In this document: positions 43,232 to 52,828 of the stretch, in pieces
Layout: each line of letters starts with the position of its first letter
How positions within the stretch are numbered: position 1 is the first letter of the stretch
Source of the DNA: Shinella sp. WSJ-2
Lineage (GTDB): Bacteria > Pseudomonadota > Alphaproteobacteria > Rhizobiales > Rhizobiaceae
DNA length: 64,000 bases
Assembly: GCF_003432075.1 (NCBI RefSeq)
Contig: NZ_QWBU01000001.1
Location: 434,001-498,000, forward strand
Direction: 5' to 3'
The notes under the pieces: model-generated
What the model was told of the DNA's origin: nothing
Databases searched by the model: none
What the model saw: the letters and a program-made list of their open reading frames with translations, nothing else
Program-made: the position numbers and the translations under genes

Positions 43232-43299
43232 GCGCAATCCGCCTTTGCCTCGGCTTTCGGACATGCTAGGCGAACCCTGAGACAACAGGGACCCCGGCC

Positions 43300-44178
43300 G
43301 TGAGCGAAATCCGCCTCTACATCACCACCACCGAGAAGCGCGCCGATATCGCGCTCTCGCTGATGACCGACGCTTTCGAGGAAGAAGGCTACGCCATCGC
43401 GACGATGGAGATCGACGAGAAGAACGATATCTGGGAAGCCTCAGTCTACATGTTCCGTGTCGACGAGGCCGAGATCACCGAGCGCTTCGCGGCCCTGCTT
43501 GCCGACGATTTCCCGGATGCGACGATCCAACGCGAGGAGTTGCCGGATATCGACTGGATCGCCAAGTCGCTCGAAGGCCTGAAGCCCGTGCGCGCCGGCC
43601 GTTTCGTCGTGCATGGCTCACACGATCGCGGTACCGCTCGCCCCGGCGAAATCGCCATCGAGATCGATGCCGGCCAGGCCTTCGGCACCGGCCACCACGG
43701 AACGACAGCCGGCTGCCTGGAGGTGATCAACAGCGTCATGCGGTCCCGCAGAGTGAGGCGCGTGCTTGACCTCGGGACAGGCAGCGGCGTCCTTGCCATC
43801 GCCGCGCGAAAACTGTCGCCGGCCAAGGTGCTGGCGACCGACATCGACCCGATCGCCACGCGCGTCGCGCGTGAAAACGTCCGCATCAACGGCATCGCCT
43901 CGGGCATTGCGCTGGAAACCGCGCCTGGCTTCCACTCCACCGCCTTCGGCCGCCATGGCCCCTTCGACCTCATCATCGCCAATATCCTGGCCCGCCCGCT
44001 GATGCGCATGGCGCCGCAGCTTGCTGCACAGCTCACGCCGGGCGGTGACGTCATCCTGTCGGGTATTCTTGCCTCGCAGCGCTGGAAGGTACTGGCCGCC
44101 TACAATGGCGCCGGCCTCAGCCATATGCGCACCATCTGGCGTGAAGGCTGGGTAACGATCCATCTCGCCAAGCGCTGA
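43300..44178 (+). CDS. prmA: Ribosomal protein L11 methyltransferase
   Basis: 292 aa, start GTG at 43300. The N-terminal L11-binding domain is followed by the SAM fold: FGTGHHGTTAGCLEV, VLDLGTGSGVLAIAA and LIIANILARPL (the NILA-type catalytic-site motif). It trimethylates several amino groups of L11. It lies 68 nt after the SCO gene. Confidence 0.93.
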   Translation: MSEIRLYITTTEKRADIALSLMTDAFEEEGYAIATMEIDEKNDIWEASVYMFRVDEAEITERFAALLADDFPDATIQREELPDIDWIAKSLEGLKPVRAGRFVVHGSHDRGTARPGEIAIEIDAGQAFGTGHHGTTAGCLEVINSVMRSRRVRRVLDLGTGSGVLAIAARKLSPAKVLATDIDPIATRVARENVRINGIASGIALETAPGFHSTAFGRHGPFDLIIANILARPLMRMAPQLAAQLTPGGDVILSGILASQRWKVLAAYNGAGLSHMRTIWREGWVTIHLAKR

Positions 44179-44190
44179 GGTCGATCTTCC

Positions 44191-44220
44191 GTGATCCCCG
44201 TGTCCGAGACCGGGGATCAC
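44191..44220 (+). terminator. Inverted repeat after prmA
   Basis: GTGATCCCCG and CGGGGATCAC form a perfect 10-bp stem with a 10-nt loop, 12 nt after the prmA stop. There is no T run, so it may be a Rho-type or repeat-derived terminator. Confidence 0.6.
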
Positions 44221-44257
44221 GCAGCGGAATAACGCAGAGTCACGAGAAAAGAAAAAG

Positions 44258-44405
44258 GCGGTGCCAGAGGCACCGCCTATGGGCCGGCAAGCCGACCTGT
44301 CCGCGAGCTTGAGGAGGAGGAGTGCTCAAGCGGACCTATGTGTTCCGAACGCCTTCCCGGAGGAGGGAGGAGGAGTGACCAGAAAGACGTCTGATCGGAA
44401 CACCT
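44258..44405 (-). ncRNA. Alpha-r14 (NfeR1-like) small RNA
   Basis: The leftward transcript folds into three parts. First, a long hairpin closed by GTGTTCCGA/TCGGAACAC whose loop carries CUCCUCCUCCCUCCUCC. Second, a stem closed by GUCCGC/GCGGAC and CUUGAG/CUCAAG with loop CUCCUCCU. Third, a terminator GGCGGTGCC-TCT-GGCACCGCC followed by TTTTTC. Exposed anti-Shine-Dalgarno loops define the alpha-r14 family of rhizobial trans-acting riboregulators, including S. meliloti NfeR1. The 5' end is approximate. Confidence 0.8.
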
Positions 44406-44407
44406 AG

Positions 44408-44721
44408 CATTTCGCCTTTCGGCGTTTCATATGCGATACGAAGGACTGGAGGAAGTTTCGCTTCGTTTCGCTTGAAGCGCGTTTTAAGTTCGCTTCGTTG
44501 GCGCCGCTTATAATCGATTCAGAAAATCGCGAAAGTGCTGATGCGGCATGGGTGCCATGCATAAGGTGCATAAGTCCAATATGAGACCTCTTAAGACCAC
44601 CTGACGGTGTTGCCTCGCTTATCGCCATCGGCTCGCAAGGTAGCCCGGCCTCTCGCCTTTGACGCGACCCCACGATGGGCTAGATTGCCGTCACGATTCA
44701 TCGCCTGAGCGGAAGCATCCC
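44408..44721. other. Gene-free stretch between the sRNA and the aminopeptidase gene
   Basis: No convincing coding frame. The part next to 44408 must hold the sRNA promoter (leftward), and the part before 44722 the aminopeptidase promoter (rightward). A short hairpin CGCC-TTT-GGCG (44413-44424) and repeats of TTCGCTTCGTTTCGCTT (44456-44472) are visible. Confidence 0.6.
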
Positions 44722-46557
44722 ATGTTCCAGAGTTTTGACGTCACTTCCACGCCCCAGTACGGCCGCGAACGAGCGGATGCGCTGCGCGCCTCCTTCGATG
44801 CGCTGGGCATCGACGGCTTCCTCGTGCCGCGCGCCGATGAATATCAGGGTGAATATGTGCCGGCTTCGGCGGAGCGTCTGTCTTGGCTGACGGGCTTCAC
44901 CGGCTCGGCGGGCGTGGCGCTCGTCATGCGCGGCCAGGCCGTGGTCTTCGTCGATGGCCGCTATGTCACGCAGCTCGCCGAACAGGTGGATGGCAGCGTC
45001 TATACCGGCGGCGATCTCGTCGGCGAGCCGCCGCATCTCTGGCTGCAGAACCATGGTCCCAAGGGCTTCCGGCTCGGCATCGATCCGTGGCTGCACACGG
45101 CGGCCGAAGTGCGCCGTCTGGAAAAGGCGCTCGCCACGCTCGGCGGCAACCTTGTCTTTTTGCCCTACAACCCGCTCGACAAGGCCTGGACGAACCGCCC
45201 AGCCGAACCGCTCGGCCGCGTCACCATCCAGGCCATCGACCATGCCGGCGAACTCGCCAGGGATAAGCTGGTCAAAATGGCGGAAGCGACGGCGAAGGCC
45301 GGCGCGGACGCACTGGCGGTCACCGACCCCTCCTCCATCGCCTGGATCTTCAACATCCGCGGCAGTGACGTGCCGCACACGCCGCATCCGCTGGCCCGCG
45401 CCATCATTCCGGCAGACGGCCGCCCCCTGCTCTTCCTCGACAAGCGCAAGACCGGCATCGAGCCCGAGGCCTATCTCACCCAGCTCGCCGATCTTCTGCC
45501 ACCGGCCGATTTCGACAACCGCATCGCTGCCCTCGCCGCCGAAGGCAAGCGAATCCTGATCGACCCGGATCAGGCCCCCTTCGCGCTCGGAGAGATCGTC
45601 CGCAGCAAGGGCGGCACGCTGGTGGAAGCCGCCGACCCGGCCCGCCTGCCCCGCGCCTGCAAGAACAGCGTCGAGCTGCAAGGCTCCGCCCGCGCCCATC
45701 TTCAGGATGGTGCCGCCATGGTGGAGTTCCTCGCCTGGCTCGACGGCACCACGCCCGGCAGCCAGACGGAAATCACCGTCACGAAGAAGCTCGAGGAGGT
45801 GCGCCGCAGCGTCGGCGAGCGCCAGCAGAACCCGCTGAAGGATGTCTCCTTCGATTCGATTGCCGGTGCCGGTGCCCACGCCGCCATCATGCATTACCGC
45901 GTGACGACCGACACGGATGCTACCATCGAGCCGGGCACGATGTTCCTCATCGATTCCGGCGCGCAATATATCAACGGCACGACCGACATTACCCGCACGG
46001 TCGCCATCGGTACCGTACCGGAAGAGCAGAAGCGCTTTTTCACGCTGGTGCTGAAGGGCATGATCGGCATCAGCCTTGCCCGCTTCCCCAAGGGCACGCG
46101 CGGCTGCGACCTCGATCCGCTGGCCCGCATCGCGCTGTGGAAAGCCGGCGCCGATTTCGCGCATGGCACCGGCCATGGCGTCGGCTCCTATCTCTCGGTG
46201 CATGAAGGGCCGCAACGCATCTCACGGCTATCGACGCAGGAACTGCTGCCCGGCATGATCCTGTCGAACGAACCGGGCTATTATCGCCCCGGCGCCTTCG
46301 GCATCCGCGTCGAGAACCTTGTGCATGTCCTGCCGGCCACTGCCGTTGAAGGTGGTGATATCGACATGCTCGGCTTCGAGACGCTGACCTTCTGCCCGAT
46401 CGACCGCCGCCTTGTCGTTGCAAACCTGCTGACGGACGAGGAACTGATCTGGCTCAACGCCTATCATGCCGAGACCAACGAAAAGATCGCGCCGCTCCTT
46501 TCGGACGACGCGACCAAATCCTGGCTGGCGAAGGCGACGGCTCCGATCAGCCGGTAA
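44722..46557 (+). CDS. Aminopeptidase P family protein (peptidase M24)
   Basis: 611 aa from the ATG at 44722; the frame extends slightly upstream without a better start. It has the three-domain plan of large aminopeptidase P: two creatinase-like N-terminal domains (WLTGFTGSAG and FNIRGSDVPHTP) and a pita-bread domain. The metal ligands are visible as the Asp in LIDSGAQYINGTTDITRT, His in HGTGHGVGS and Glu in LSNEPGYY and ENL. It removes the N-terminal residue before proline. The stop overlaps the convergent azlD by 11 bp. Confidence 0.93.
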   Translation: MFQSFDVTSTPQYGRERADALRASFDALGIDGFLVPRADEYQGEYVPASAERLSWLTGFTGSAGVALVMRGQAVVFVDGRYVTQLAEQVDGSVYTGGDLVGEPPHLWLQNHGPKGFRLGIDPWLHTAAEVRRLEKALATLGGNLVFLPYNPLDKAWTNRPAEPLGRVTIQAIDHAGELARDKLVKMAEATAKAGADALAVTDPSSIAWIFNIRGSDVPHTPHPLARAIIPADGRPLLFLDKRKTGIEPEAYLTQLADLLPPADFDNRIAALAAEGKRILIDPDQAPFALGEIVRSKGGTLVEAADPARLPRACKNSVELQGSARAHLQDGAAMVEFLAWLDGTTPGSQTEITVTKKLEEVRRSVGERQQNPLKDVSFDSIAGAGAHAAIMHYRVTTDTDATIEPGTMFLIDSGAQYINGTTDITRTVAIGTVPEEQKRFFTLVLKGMIGISLARFPKGTRGCDLDPLARIALWKAGADFAHGTGHGVGSYLSVHEGPQRISRLSTQELLPGMILSNEPGYYRPGAFGIRVENLVHVLPATAVEGGDIDMLGFETLTFCPIDRRLVVANLLTDEELIWLNAYHAETNEKIAPLLSDDATKSWLAKATAPISR

Positions 46558-46867
46558 TGACGTGACGCAGCAGCATCACCACGACCCAGCCGACGGCCAG
46601 CATCGGCAGGAGTTTCAAGCGCAGCCCCACGATAAAGGCGACCGCCATGGTGATGCTGACATCCCACCCGCCCGTGATGGCGGCCGGCGCGACCAGCGTG
46701 GTCAGCACGGCCGCCGGAACGGCGTTCAACGCCGCTTCGGCGCGCGGCGGGATGCGCTTCATGCGCGTGATGAAGACATAGCCACCGACACGCGTGAGGT
46801 AGGTCGCGACGGCACCGGCGGCGATGATCAACAGCGTCTGCATGTGGAACATGTTTTCCATGCTCAT
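46547..46867 (-). CDS. azlD: AzlD family branched-chain amino acid exporter subunit
   Basis: 106 aa from the ATG at 46867, whose ATGA overlaps the azlC stop. Three to four hydrophobic segments, with YLTRVGGYVFITRMK and AVPAAVLTTLVAPA typical of AzlD/YgaH. With AzlC it forms a two-subunit exporter of branched-chain or related amino acids. The frame continues further upstream only as a shadow of azlC. Confidence 0.88.
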   Translation of the reverse strand: MSMENMFHMQTLLIIAAGAVATYLTRVGGYVFITRMKRIPPRAEAALNAVPAAVLTTLVAPAAITGGWDVSITMAVAFIVGLRLKLLPMLAVGWVVVMLLRHVITG

Positions 46868-47595
46868 GCCTCCCCTTCCGCAACCGTGCCGGCGGGCGCC
46901 TCGTCTTCCTTGTCGAGCGGCAACAGGGCCGCGACGGCGACGCCGGCCAGGGCGCCGAGGCTGACATGCCAGGGCGAACCGACGAAATGCATCGCAAGCA
47001 CCGAGCCCACGCCGGAGGCGAGCACGACCGGCAGCCAGTTCGCCCGGCTGCGGAAGCCCATCACCAGACCCATGAAATAGACCGGCAGCAGCACATCGAT
47101 GCCGATCGCCTTGGGATCGCCAATCAGGTTGCCGAGCAGGCCGCCGACGACTGTCAGGCAAAGCCACGGCACATAGACGCTGAAGCCCAGCACCATCAGC
47201 CAGAGATAGCTGACGCGAATGCCGGCATCCGCCCGCCGCTCGGTTTCGGCGAATTGCGGATCGGTCAGCAGGAACAGCGAGGTCGCCTTCTGCCAGAAGG
47301 TCAGGTGCCGGATATGCGGGGCGATGGCGGCCGAATAGAGCACGTGGCGGAAGTTGACAGCGAAGATCGAGAGCACGACGAGCCACGGCGCGACATGATG
47401 ATTGAAAAGCTCAACGCCGACGAGCTGGCTGGCGCCGGCATAGAGCGTCGCGCTCATCAGGGTCGCTTCGGCAACCGTCAGGCCGTTATCTATCGAAACG
47501 GCACCGAACAGCACGGCAAACGGCGATGCCGCAATGGCAACCGCGATGCCACGCCGAAAAGCGTCGCGGATTTCTTCTTTTGTATCGGGGGTCAT
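46864..47595 (-). CDS. azlC: AzlC family branched-chain amino acid exporter subunit
   Basis: 243 aa integral membrane protein of the LIV-E (AzlC/YgaZ) family. Typical segments: SPFAVLFGAVSIDNGLTVAE, then YAGASQLVGVELFN, and FAVNFRHVLYSAAIAPH. The pair is linked by the 4-nt overlap with azlD. The long soluble C-terminus (LDKEDEAPAGTVAEGEA) is a minor extension. Confidence 0.9.
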   Translation of the reverse strand: MTPDTKEEIRDAFRRGIAVAIAASPFAVLFGAVSIDNGLTVAEATLMSATLYAGASQLVGVELFNHHVAPWLVVLSIFAVNFRHVLYSAAIAPHIRHLTFWQKATSLFLLTDPQFAETERRADAGIRVSYLWLMVLGFSVYVPWLCLTVVGGLLGNLIGDPKAIGIDVLLPVYFMGLVMGFRSRANWLPVVLASGVGSVLAMHFVGSPWHVSLGALAGVAVAALLPLDKEDEAPAGTVAEGEA

Positions 47596-47765
47596 GGGTC
47601 TGCTCTATCCTGGGATAGGCAAGCCATAGAGCAGGCATGGCCCGCCCGCAAACCAATATGGCTGATGGACCGTTCAGCGTGATTGATCGATCAGCGCCGA
47701 TGCACGTCTGACGCTGATCGAGCTGACACCGTGAGCATGGGGCAAACCATCAGCCCATCCCACCA

Positions 47766-47855
47766 CGTCATATCAGGGCTTGACCCGAGGACCCACGCGT
47801 CACGGCAGGACTGGAGATTGTGGTGTGAATCCTCGGGTCAAGCCCGAGGATGACG
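47766..47855. repeat. Palindromic intergenic repeat element
   Basis: GGGCTTGACCCGAGGA (47776-47791) and TCCTCGGGTCAAGCCC (47830-47845) are exact 16-bp inverted repeats. They are enclosed by CGTCAT (47766-47771) and ATGACG (47850-47855). The GTCATCCTCGGGCTTGACCCGAGG-like sequence is a well-known type of dispersed palindrome in alphaproteobacterial genomes. It lies 31 nt after panB and may terminate that operon. Confidence 0.75.
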
Positions 47856-47885
47856 TTGGAGAGGAGAGCGGCCTTTGAAAGCCAA

Positions 47886-48710
47886 TCACCCCTTCTTGAG
47901 CTGGAAGGTATGCTCCTGTGCGGGGAAGCTGCGGGCCTTCACCTCTTCCGCATAGGTCGCGAAAGCCTCGCTCATCAAAGGCGCGAGGTTGGCGAAGTGC
48001 TTGACGAAGCGCGGCTTGAAATCCGTGAAGATGCCGAGAACGTCATCCACCACCAGCACCTGGCCGTCGCAGGCGGGCGAAGCGCCGATGCCGATGGTCG
48101 GCGCCTTCACCTTGCCGGTGATTTCTCGCGCCAGCGGCTCGACCGTGCCTTCGATGACGATGGCGAAGGCGCCGGCGTCGTCGATGGCGGCGGCATCCTT
48201 GCGGATCTTCTCGACTTCCTTGTCGTTGCGGCCGAGCGAGCGGTAGCCGCCCGTCGTGTTGATGAGCTGCGGCATCAGGCCGACATGGCCGAGCACGGGA
48301 ATGCCGCGCTGCGTGAGAAAATCGACCGTCTCGGCCATTTCCGCGCCGCCCTCCAGCTTGATCGCCGAACAGCCGGTTTCCTTCAGCACACGGGCGGCCG
48401 TCGCAAAGGCCTGTTCCTTGGACTGCTGGTAGGAGCCGAACGGCAGGTCGACAACCACGCAGGCATTGGACGAGCCGCGCATGACGGCCTGGCCGTGTGC
48501 GATCATCATCTCCAACGTCACGCCGACGGTGGAATCCAGCCCGTAGAGGACCATCCCGAGGCTATCGCCGACCAGCATGAAATCGACATGCGGGTCCATC
48601 AGCTTGGCGACCGGCGTCGTATAGGCAGTGAGGCTGACAATGGGGCGTTCGCCCTTCAGGGCCTTGATGTCGGACGGGGCCAGACGGCGCTTTGCGGTGT
48701 GTACGCTCAT
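47886..48710 (-). CDS. panB: 3-methyl-2-oxobutanoate hydroxymethyltransferase
   Basis: 274 aa TIM-barrel enzyme that makes ketopantoate from ketoisovalerate and 5,10-methylene-THF, the first committed step to pantothenate and CoA. Motifs: the Mg-binding region [13 protein letters not shown] (Asp), the Asp of [21 protein letters not shown], and the catalytic Glu in [10 protein letters not shown]. One base separates it from panC, so they form an operon. Confidence 0.95.
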   Translation of the reverse strand: MSVHTAKRRLAPSDIKALKGERPIVSLTAYTTPVAKLMDPHVDFMLVGDSLGMVLYGLDSTVGVTLEMMIAHGQAVMRGSSNACVVVDLPFGSYQQSKEQAFATAARVLKETGCSAIKLEGGAEMAETVDFLTQRGIPVLGHVGLMPQLINTTGGYRSLGRNDKEVEKIRKDAAAIDDAGAFAIVIEGTVEPLAREITGKVKAPTIGIGASPACDGQVLVVDDVLGIFTDFKPRFVKHFANLAPLMSEAFATYAEEVKARSFPAQEHTFQLKKG

Positions 48711-48711
48711 G

Positions 48712-49575
48712 TCACGCGACCTTCTTATTTGGGCTCAGCACCCGGTTATCGAGGAGCTTCGTGCTTCCAAAACGCACGAAAAGCAACAAAAGGACCGGCC
48801 CGTCGCCGACCGTATCGATCTCGGCCAGCGTTTCCGGATCCCTGACGGCGACGACCTCGGGCTTGGCCAGAGGCTCGCTGCGGAGGAAGGTGGTGACCTC
48901 CGCTTCGATTGATTTTGCATCGGTTTCGCCCGCCGCGATCAGACGTTCGGCCTCTTCCAGCGCGCGCGGCACGATGGCGGCGGCGGCGCGCTCTTCCGGC
49001 GAGAGATAGACATTGCGCGACGAACAGGCGAGGCCATCAGCCTCGCGTACCGTCGGCACGCCGATCACCTCGACGGGCTGGGCGAGATCGGCAACCATGC
49101 GGCGGATGATGGTGAGTTGCTGGAAATCCTTCTCGCCGAAATAGGCGCGGTCGGGACCAGCAATGTTGAAAAGCTTGGTCACGACCGTTGCGACACCGGC
49201 AAAGTGGCCGGGGCGCACGGAGCCTTCAAGCTCCGCGCCGAGCTTCGGCACGTCCACGACGGTCTCCATCGGCCGCGGATACATGTCCGCGACGCCGGGC
49301 GCGAAAAGATAGTGCACGCCCTCCGCCTCCAGCATCGCCTGGTCGCGTGCGAGATCGCGCGGATAACGCGCAAGATCCTCGTTCTGGCCGAATTGCAGCG
49401 GATTGACGAAAATGGTGGCGACGACGATGTCGTTGTCGGCGCGGGCGCGGCGCGCAAGCTCCATATGGCCGACATGAAGATAGCCCATGGTGGGCACGAG
49501 ACCGATCGAGCGGCCGTCAAGTCGATGCGGCGCCAGAGCGGCGCGCAAATCCGCGATGGTGGTGAAGGTCTTCAT
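48712..49575 (-). CDS. panC: Pantothenate synthetase
   Basis: 287 aa from the ATG at 49575 with AAGGAGGAG upstream; an in-frame start at 49620 lacks one. Nucleotidyltransferase motif [14 protein letters not shown] (His residues of the HxGH site), [17 protein letters not shown], and the later KMSKS-like [12 protein letters not shown]. It joins pantoate and beta-alanine with ATP. Confidence 0.95.
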   Translation of the reverse strand: MKTFTTIADLRAALAPHRLDGRSIGLVPTMGYLHVGHMELARRARADNDIVVATIFVNPLQFGQNEDLARYPRDLARDQAMLEAEGVHYLFAPGVADMYPRPMETVVDVPKLGAELEGSVRPGHFAGVATVVTKLFNIAGPDRAYFGEKDFQQLTIIRRMVADLAQPVEVIGVPTVREADGLACSSRNVYLSPEERAAAAIVPRALEEAERLIAAGETDAKSIEAEVTTFLRSEPLAKPEVVAVRDPETLAEIDTVGDGPVLLLLFVRFGSTKLLDNRVLSPNKKVA

Positions 49576-49857
49576 CGGCGGCTCCTCCTTGCTCTCGCCC
49601 TCTCCCGTGGGCGACACCATCCCACGCAGCCTCTGCGGACCGCTTTCAGGGGGCGCCGTTTTCTATCTTGTGCAGCGCAAAAAGACAATCGGGAAAGACT
49701 TTTGCCCCCTATCGCTTAACCCGCTGGGCAGCATTGCATTTTGCGCACTGTACATTTTGGCCAAGGAGCAGTAGAGAGCGCGCAACACGCCCGTCATCCA
49801 TGGGCTTGCAAGTGCGACGCCAGATCGTCGCTGAACCCGAATTCCGAAAGACCCCAT

Positions 49858-51909
49858 ATGACGAATTTCGACAGCCTCGCTCCGGCGATGGCAAAGGCGT
49901 TGGAAAAACGCGGCTATACCACTTTGACGCCGGTGCAGATCGCCGTCTCCGACCCCAAGATCGGCAATGCCGACGCGCTGGTTTCCGCGCAGACCGGCTC
50001 CGGCAAGACCGTCGCCTTCGGCCTGGCGCTGGCGCCGACACTGCTGAAGGGCGAAGAGCGTTTCGACCGTGCGGGAAGCCCGCTTGCCCTCGTCATCGCC
50101 CCGACGCGCGAACTGGCCATGCAGGTCAAGCGCGAGCTGGAATGGCTCTATGAAATGACCGGCGCCGTCATCGGCTCCTGCGTTGGCGGCATGGACGTGC
50201 GCAACGAGCGCCGTGCGCTGGAACGTGGTGCCCACATCATCGTCGGCACGCCCGGCCGCCTGCGCGACCACATCACGCGCGGCAATCTTGATCTCTCCGC
50301 CATCCGCGCCGTCGTGCTCGACGAAGCCGACGAGATGCTCGACCTCGGCTTCCGCGAAGATCTCGAATTCATCCTCGAGGCAGCCCCGGAAGACCGACGC
50401 ACGCTGATGTTCTCGGCCACCGTACCGAAGGAAATCGCGGCGCTGGCCAAGAACTACCAGCGCGATGCCATGCGCATCTCGACAGCCGCCGAACGCGAGC
50501 AGCATGTCGACATCGAATACCGCGCGCTGCTCTGCACCCCCTCGGACCGCGAAAACGCCATCATCAACACGCTGCGCTTCTACGACGCGCAGACGGCGAT
50601 CGTCTTCTGTTCGACGCGCGCGGCCGTGAACCATCTGACGGCCCGCTTTAACAATCGCGGCTTCTCGGTCGTGGCACTGTCCGGCGAACTCAGCCAGAAC
50701 GAACGCACCCACGCGCTGCAGGCCATGCGCGACGGCCGCGCCCGCGTCTGCATCGCCACCGACGTCGCTGCCCGCGGCATCGACCTGCCGAACCTCGAAC
50801 TTGTCGTGCATGCCGACCTGCCGACCAATCCGGATACGCTGCTGCACCGTTCCGGCCGCACCGGCCGCGCCGGGCGCAAGGGGGTCAGCGCCCTCATCGT
50901 GCCGCTCAGCGCCCGCCGCAAGGCCGAGCGCCTGTTGCAGATTGCCAATCTCAAGGCCAACTGGGCGACGCCGCCATCGGCCGAAGAGATCCTGCGCCGC
51001 GATGACGAACGCCTGCTCGCCGATGCGACGCTGACCGAAAAGATCGGCGAAGACGAGATCGAGACGATCGACGCACTTGTCGAAAAATTCGATGCCCGCC
51101 AGCTCGCTGCTGCCGTCGCACGCTATTTCAAAGCCGGCCGCTCCGCACCGGAAGACCTGGTCGAAGTCTCGCTCGAACAGCGCAAGCCGCGCGAACGCAG
51201 CAACGACGCCATCCCCGCCGAGACCAAGCGCCCGCGCGACAGCTTTGCCCGCAGCACCTGGATTTCCGTCTCCGTCGGCCGCAAGCAGCGCGCCGAGCCG
51301 CGCTGGCTGATCCCGATGCTCTGCCGCAACGGCAACATCACCAAGAACGAGATCGGCGCCATCAAGATGCAGCCGGAGGAGACCTTCATCGAGCTTTCCG
51401 CCGATGCCTCCGACGGTTTCATGGGCGCGCTTGGCCCGAACAGCATGCTGGAGCGCGGCATCCGCGTGACGGTGCTGGAAGGCATGCCGGACCTCACCCC
51501 GCAGTTCTATGAGCGTACGCCGGGCGAAAAGACCCAGCGCTACGACAAGCCGGTGCGCAACGAAGAGCGCCGCACCGACTGGAAGCCGCGCGGCGATTTC
51601 GACAAGAAGCCCGGCTTTGCCAAGAAGAAGGACTTCGACAAGAAGCGTGAGTTCGACAAGCCCGAAGGTGCGGCAGCCAAGCCGCACTGGAAGGATCGCA
51701 ACGACAGCGCCGACAAGAAGCGCGAGTTCGACAAGCCTGAGGGTGCGGCAGCCAAGCCGGCGCACTGGAAGGATCGCGACGCGAGTGCTCAGAAGCCCGG
51801 CAAACCCTTCGGCGGCCCGAAGCCCTTCAAGGGCAAGCGCGACGAAAAATTCGCCAAGTCGGAAGGCGGCCCGAAGAAGCCGAAGCCCAAGAAGTTCGAC
51901 CGCCCCTAA
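49858..51909 (+). CDS. DEAD-box ATP-dependent RNA helicase (CsdA/DeaD-like) with repeated basic tail
   Basis: 683 aa from the ATG at 49858. The helicase core shows QTGSGKT (motif I), PTRELA (Ia), DEAD in VVLDEADEMLD (II), SAT (III), and HRSGRTGRAGRKG (VI). A DbpA-like RNA-binding domain follows (TWISVSVGRKQRAEPRWLIP...GAIKM). The last 130 residues are a Lys/Asp/Pro-rich disordered tail with two near-identical units DKKREFDKPEGAAAKP-HWKDR, encoded by a tandem DNA repeat. Such helicases work in ribosome assembly and RNA decay in the cold. Confidence 0.93.
   Translation: MTNFDSLAPAMAKALEKRGYTTLTPVQIAVSDPKIGNADALVSAQTGSGKTVAFGLALAPTLLKGEERFDRAGSPLALVIAPTRELAMQVKRELEWLYEMTGAVIGSCVGGMDVRNERRALERGAHIIVGTPGRLRDHITRGNLDLSAIRAVVLDEADEMLDLGFREDLEFILEAAPEDRRTLMFSATVPKEIAALAKNYQRDAMRISTAAEREQHVDIEYRALLCTPSDRENAIINTLRFYDAQTAIVFCSTRAAVNHLTARFNNRGFSVVALSGELSQNERTHALQAMRDGRARVCIATDVAARGIDLPNLELVVHADLPTNPDTLLHRSGRTGRAGRKGVSALIVPLSARRKAERLLQIANLKANWATPPSAEEILRRDDERLLADATLTEKIGEDEIETIDALVEKFDARQLAAAVARYFKAGRSAPEDLVEVSLEQRKPRERSNDAIPAETKRPRDSFARSTWISVSVGRKQRAEPRWLIPMLCRNGNITKNEIGAIKMQPEETFIELSADASDGFMGALGPNSMLERGIRVTVLEGMPDLTPQFYERTPGEKTQRYDKPVRNEERRTDWKPRGDFDKKPGFAKKKDFDKKREFDKPEGAAAKPHWKDRNDSADKKREFDKPEGAAAKPAHWKDRDASAQKPGKPFGGPKPFKGKRDEKFAKSEGGPKKPKPKKFDRP
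51637..51789 (+). repeat. Tandem repeat coding for helicase tail units
   Basis: Two in-frame units, 51637-51711 (75 nt) and 51712-51789 (78 nt), share GACAAGAAGCGNGAGTTCGA and GGTGCGGCAGCCAAGCCG with few differences. The second has one extra codon (Ala before His-Trp). This suggests slipped-strand duplication and possible copy-number variation among strains. Confidence 0.85.
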
Positions 51910-51978
51910 GCGGTTGGCGGCGCGGAACTTTTTGCTCCGCGCCGCATTTCCCCCGCGCTTGTTGCGAGGGGTATTGCG

Positions 51979-52821
51979 ATGGCAGGCGAAGCCACATCCG
52001 CTGACGACACAAAAAACGAGTTCAACAGCTTCGTGACCGGCCTCGGCCGCGGCGTCGCGGGCGCCCTCTTCCTGGCGCTGCCCATGCTGATGACCATGGA
52101 AATGTGGTATCTCGGCTTCACCATCGCCCGTGAGCGGCTCCTGCTTCTGCTCCTCGTCAATATTCCCCTTCTCATCCTGCTCGCTCACCGCATCGGTTTC
52201 GAGGAGACCTTCACCTGGCGCGAGGCGGTGCGCGACGCGATCATCGCCTATGGCATTGGCATCGTTACAAGCGTCATCGTGCTCGCCGCGCTCGGACTAT
52301 TGCATGCCGACATGCCGGTGAGCGAAGCCATCGCCAAGATCGCGCTGCAATCCGTGCCGGCCAGCATCGGCGCCATGCTCGGCCGCAGCCAACTCGGTCA
52401 TGACGACACTGAGGGCGAAGACAAGGAAACGCCCTATCACAGCGAATTGATGATGATGGCTGCCGGCGCCCTCTTTCTATCACTCAACATCGCGCCGACC
52501 GACGAGATGATGGTGCTCGCCTACAAGATGTCGATCTGGCACGCGATCGTCGTCACCCTGCTCTCGATCACGCTCATGCATGGCTTCGTCTATGCGGTCT
52601 CCTTCATCGGTGGGCACGAGCTCGACCCGGAAACGCCGTGGTGGCACGCCTTCGTGCGCTTCACCCTACCCGGTTATGTCGTCGCCCTTGCCATCAGCGT
52701 CTTCGCACTCTGGATCTTCGAGCGGCTGGGCGACAGCTCGGCCGTCGAGATTATGCTGTCCGTCATCGTTCTCGGCTTCCCGGCGTCGCTGGGTGCCGCC
52801 GCCGCGCGCCTGATTCTCTGA
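51979..52821 (+). CDS. TIGR02587/DUF2391-type integral membrane protein
   Basis: 280 aa with seven hydrophobic segments. After an acidic soluble start, GLGRGVAGALFLALPMLMTMEMW, then RIGFEETFTWREAVRDAII, LQSVPASIGAMLGRSQLG, and IAPTDEMMVLAYKM match what I remember of the TIGR02587 family. Function unknown. It is followed after 7 nt by a TIGR02588-like gene, the usual pairing. Confidence 0.8.
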   Translation: MAGEATSADDTKNEFNSFVTGLGRGVAGALFLALPMLMTMEMWYLGFTIARERLLLLLLVNIPLLILLAHRIGFEETFTWREAVRDAIIAYGIGIVTSVIVLAALGLLHADMPVSEAIAKIALQSVPASIGAMLGRSQLGHDDTEGEDKETPYHSELMMMAAGALFLSLNIAPTDEMMVLAYKMSIWHAIVVTLLSITLMHGFVYAVSFIGGHELDPETPWWHAFVRFTLPGYVVALAISVFALWIFERLGDSSAVEIMLSVIVLGFPASLGAAAARLIL

Positions 52822-52828
52822 GGCTTTC

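Noticed and set aside
44404-44673. 89-codon minus-strand frame upstream of the sRNA
   Set aside because: No ribosome-binding site, no recognisable pattern, and it overlaps the expected sRNA promoter region.
49663-52188. 841-codon open frame on the minus strand opposite the helicase gene
   Set aside because: It is a long antisense frame caused by GC-rich codon bias; its product has no fold-like pattern, and the plus strand encodes a clear DEAD-box helicase.
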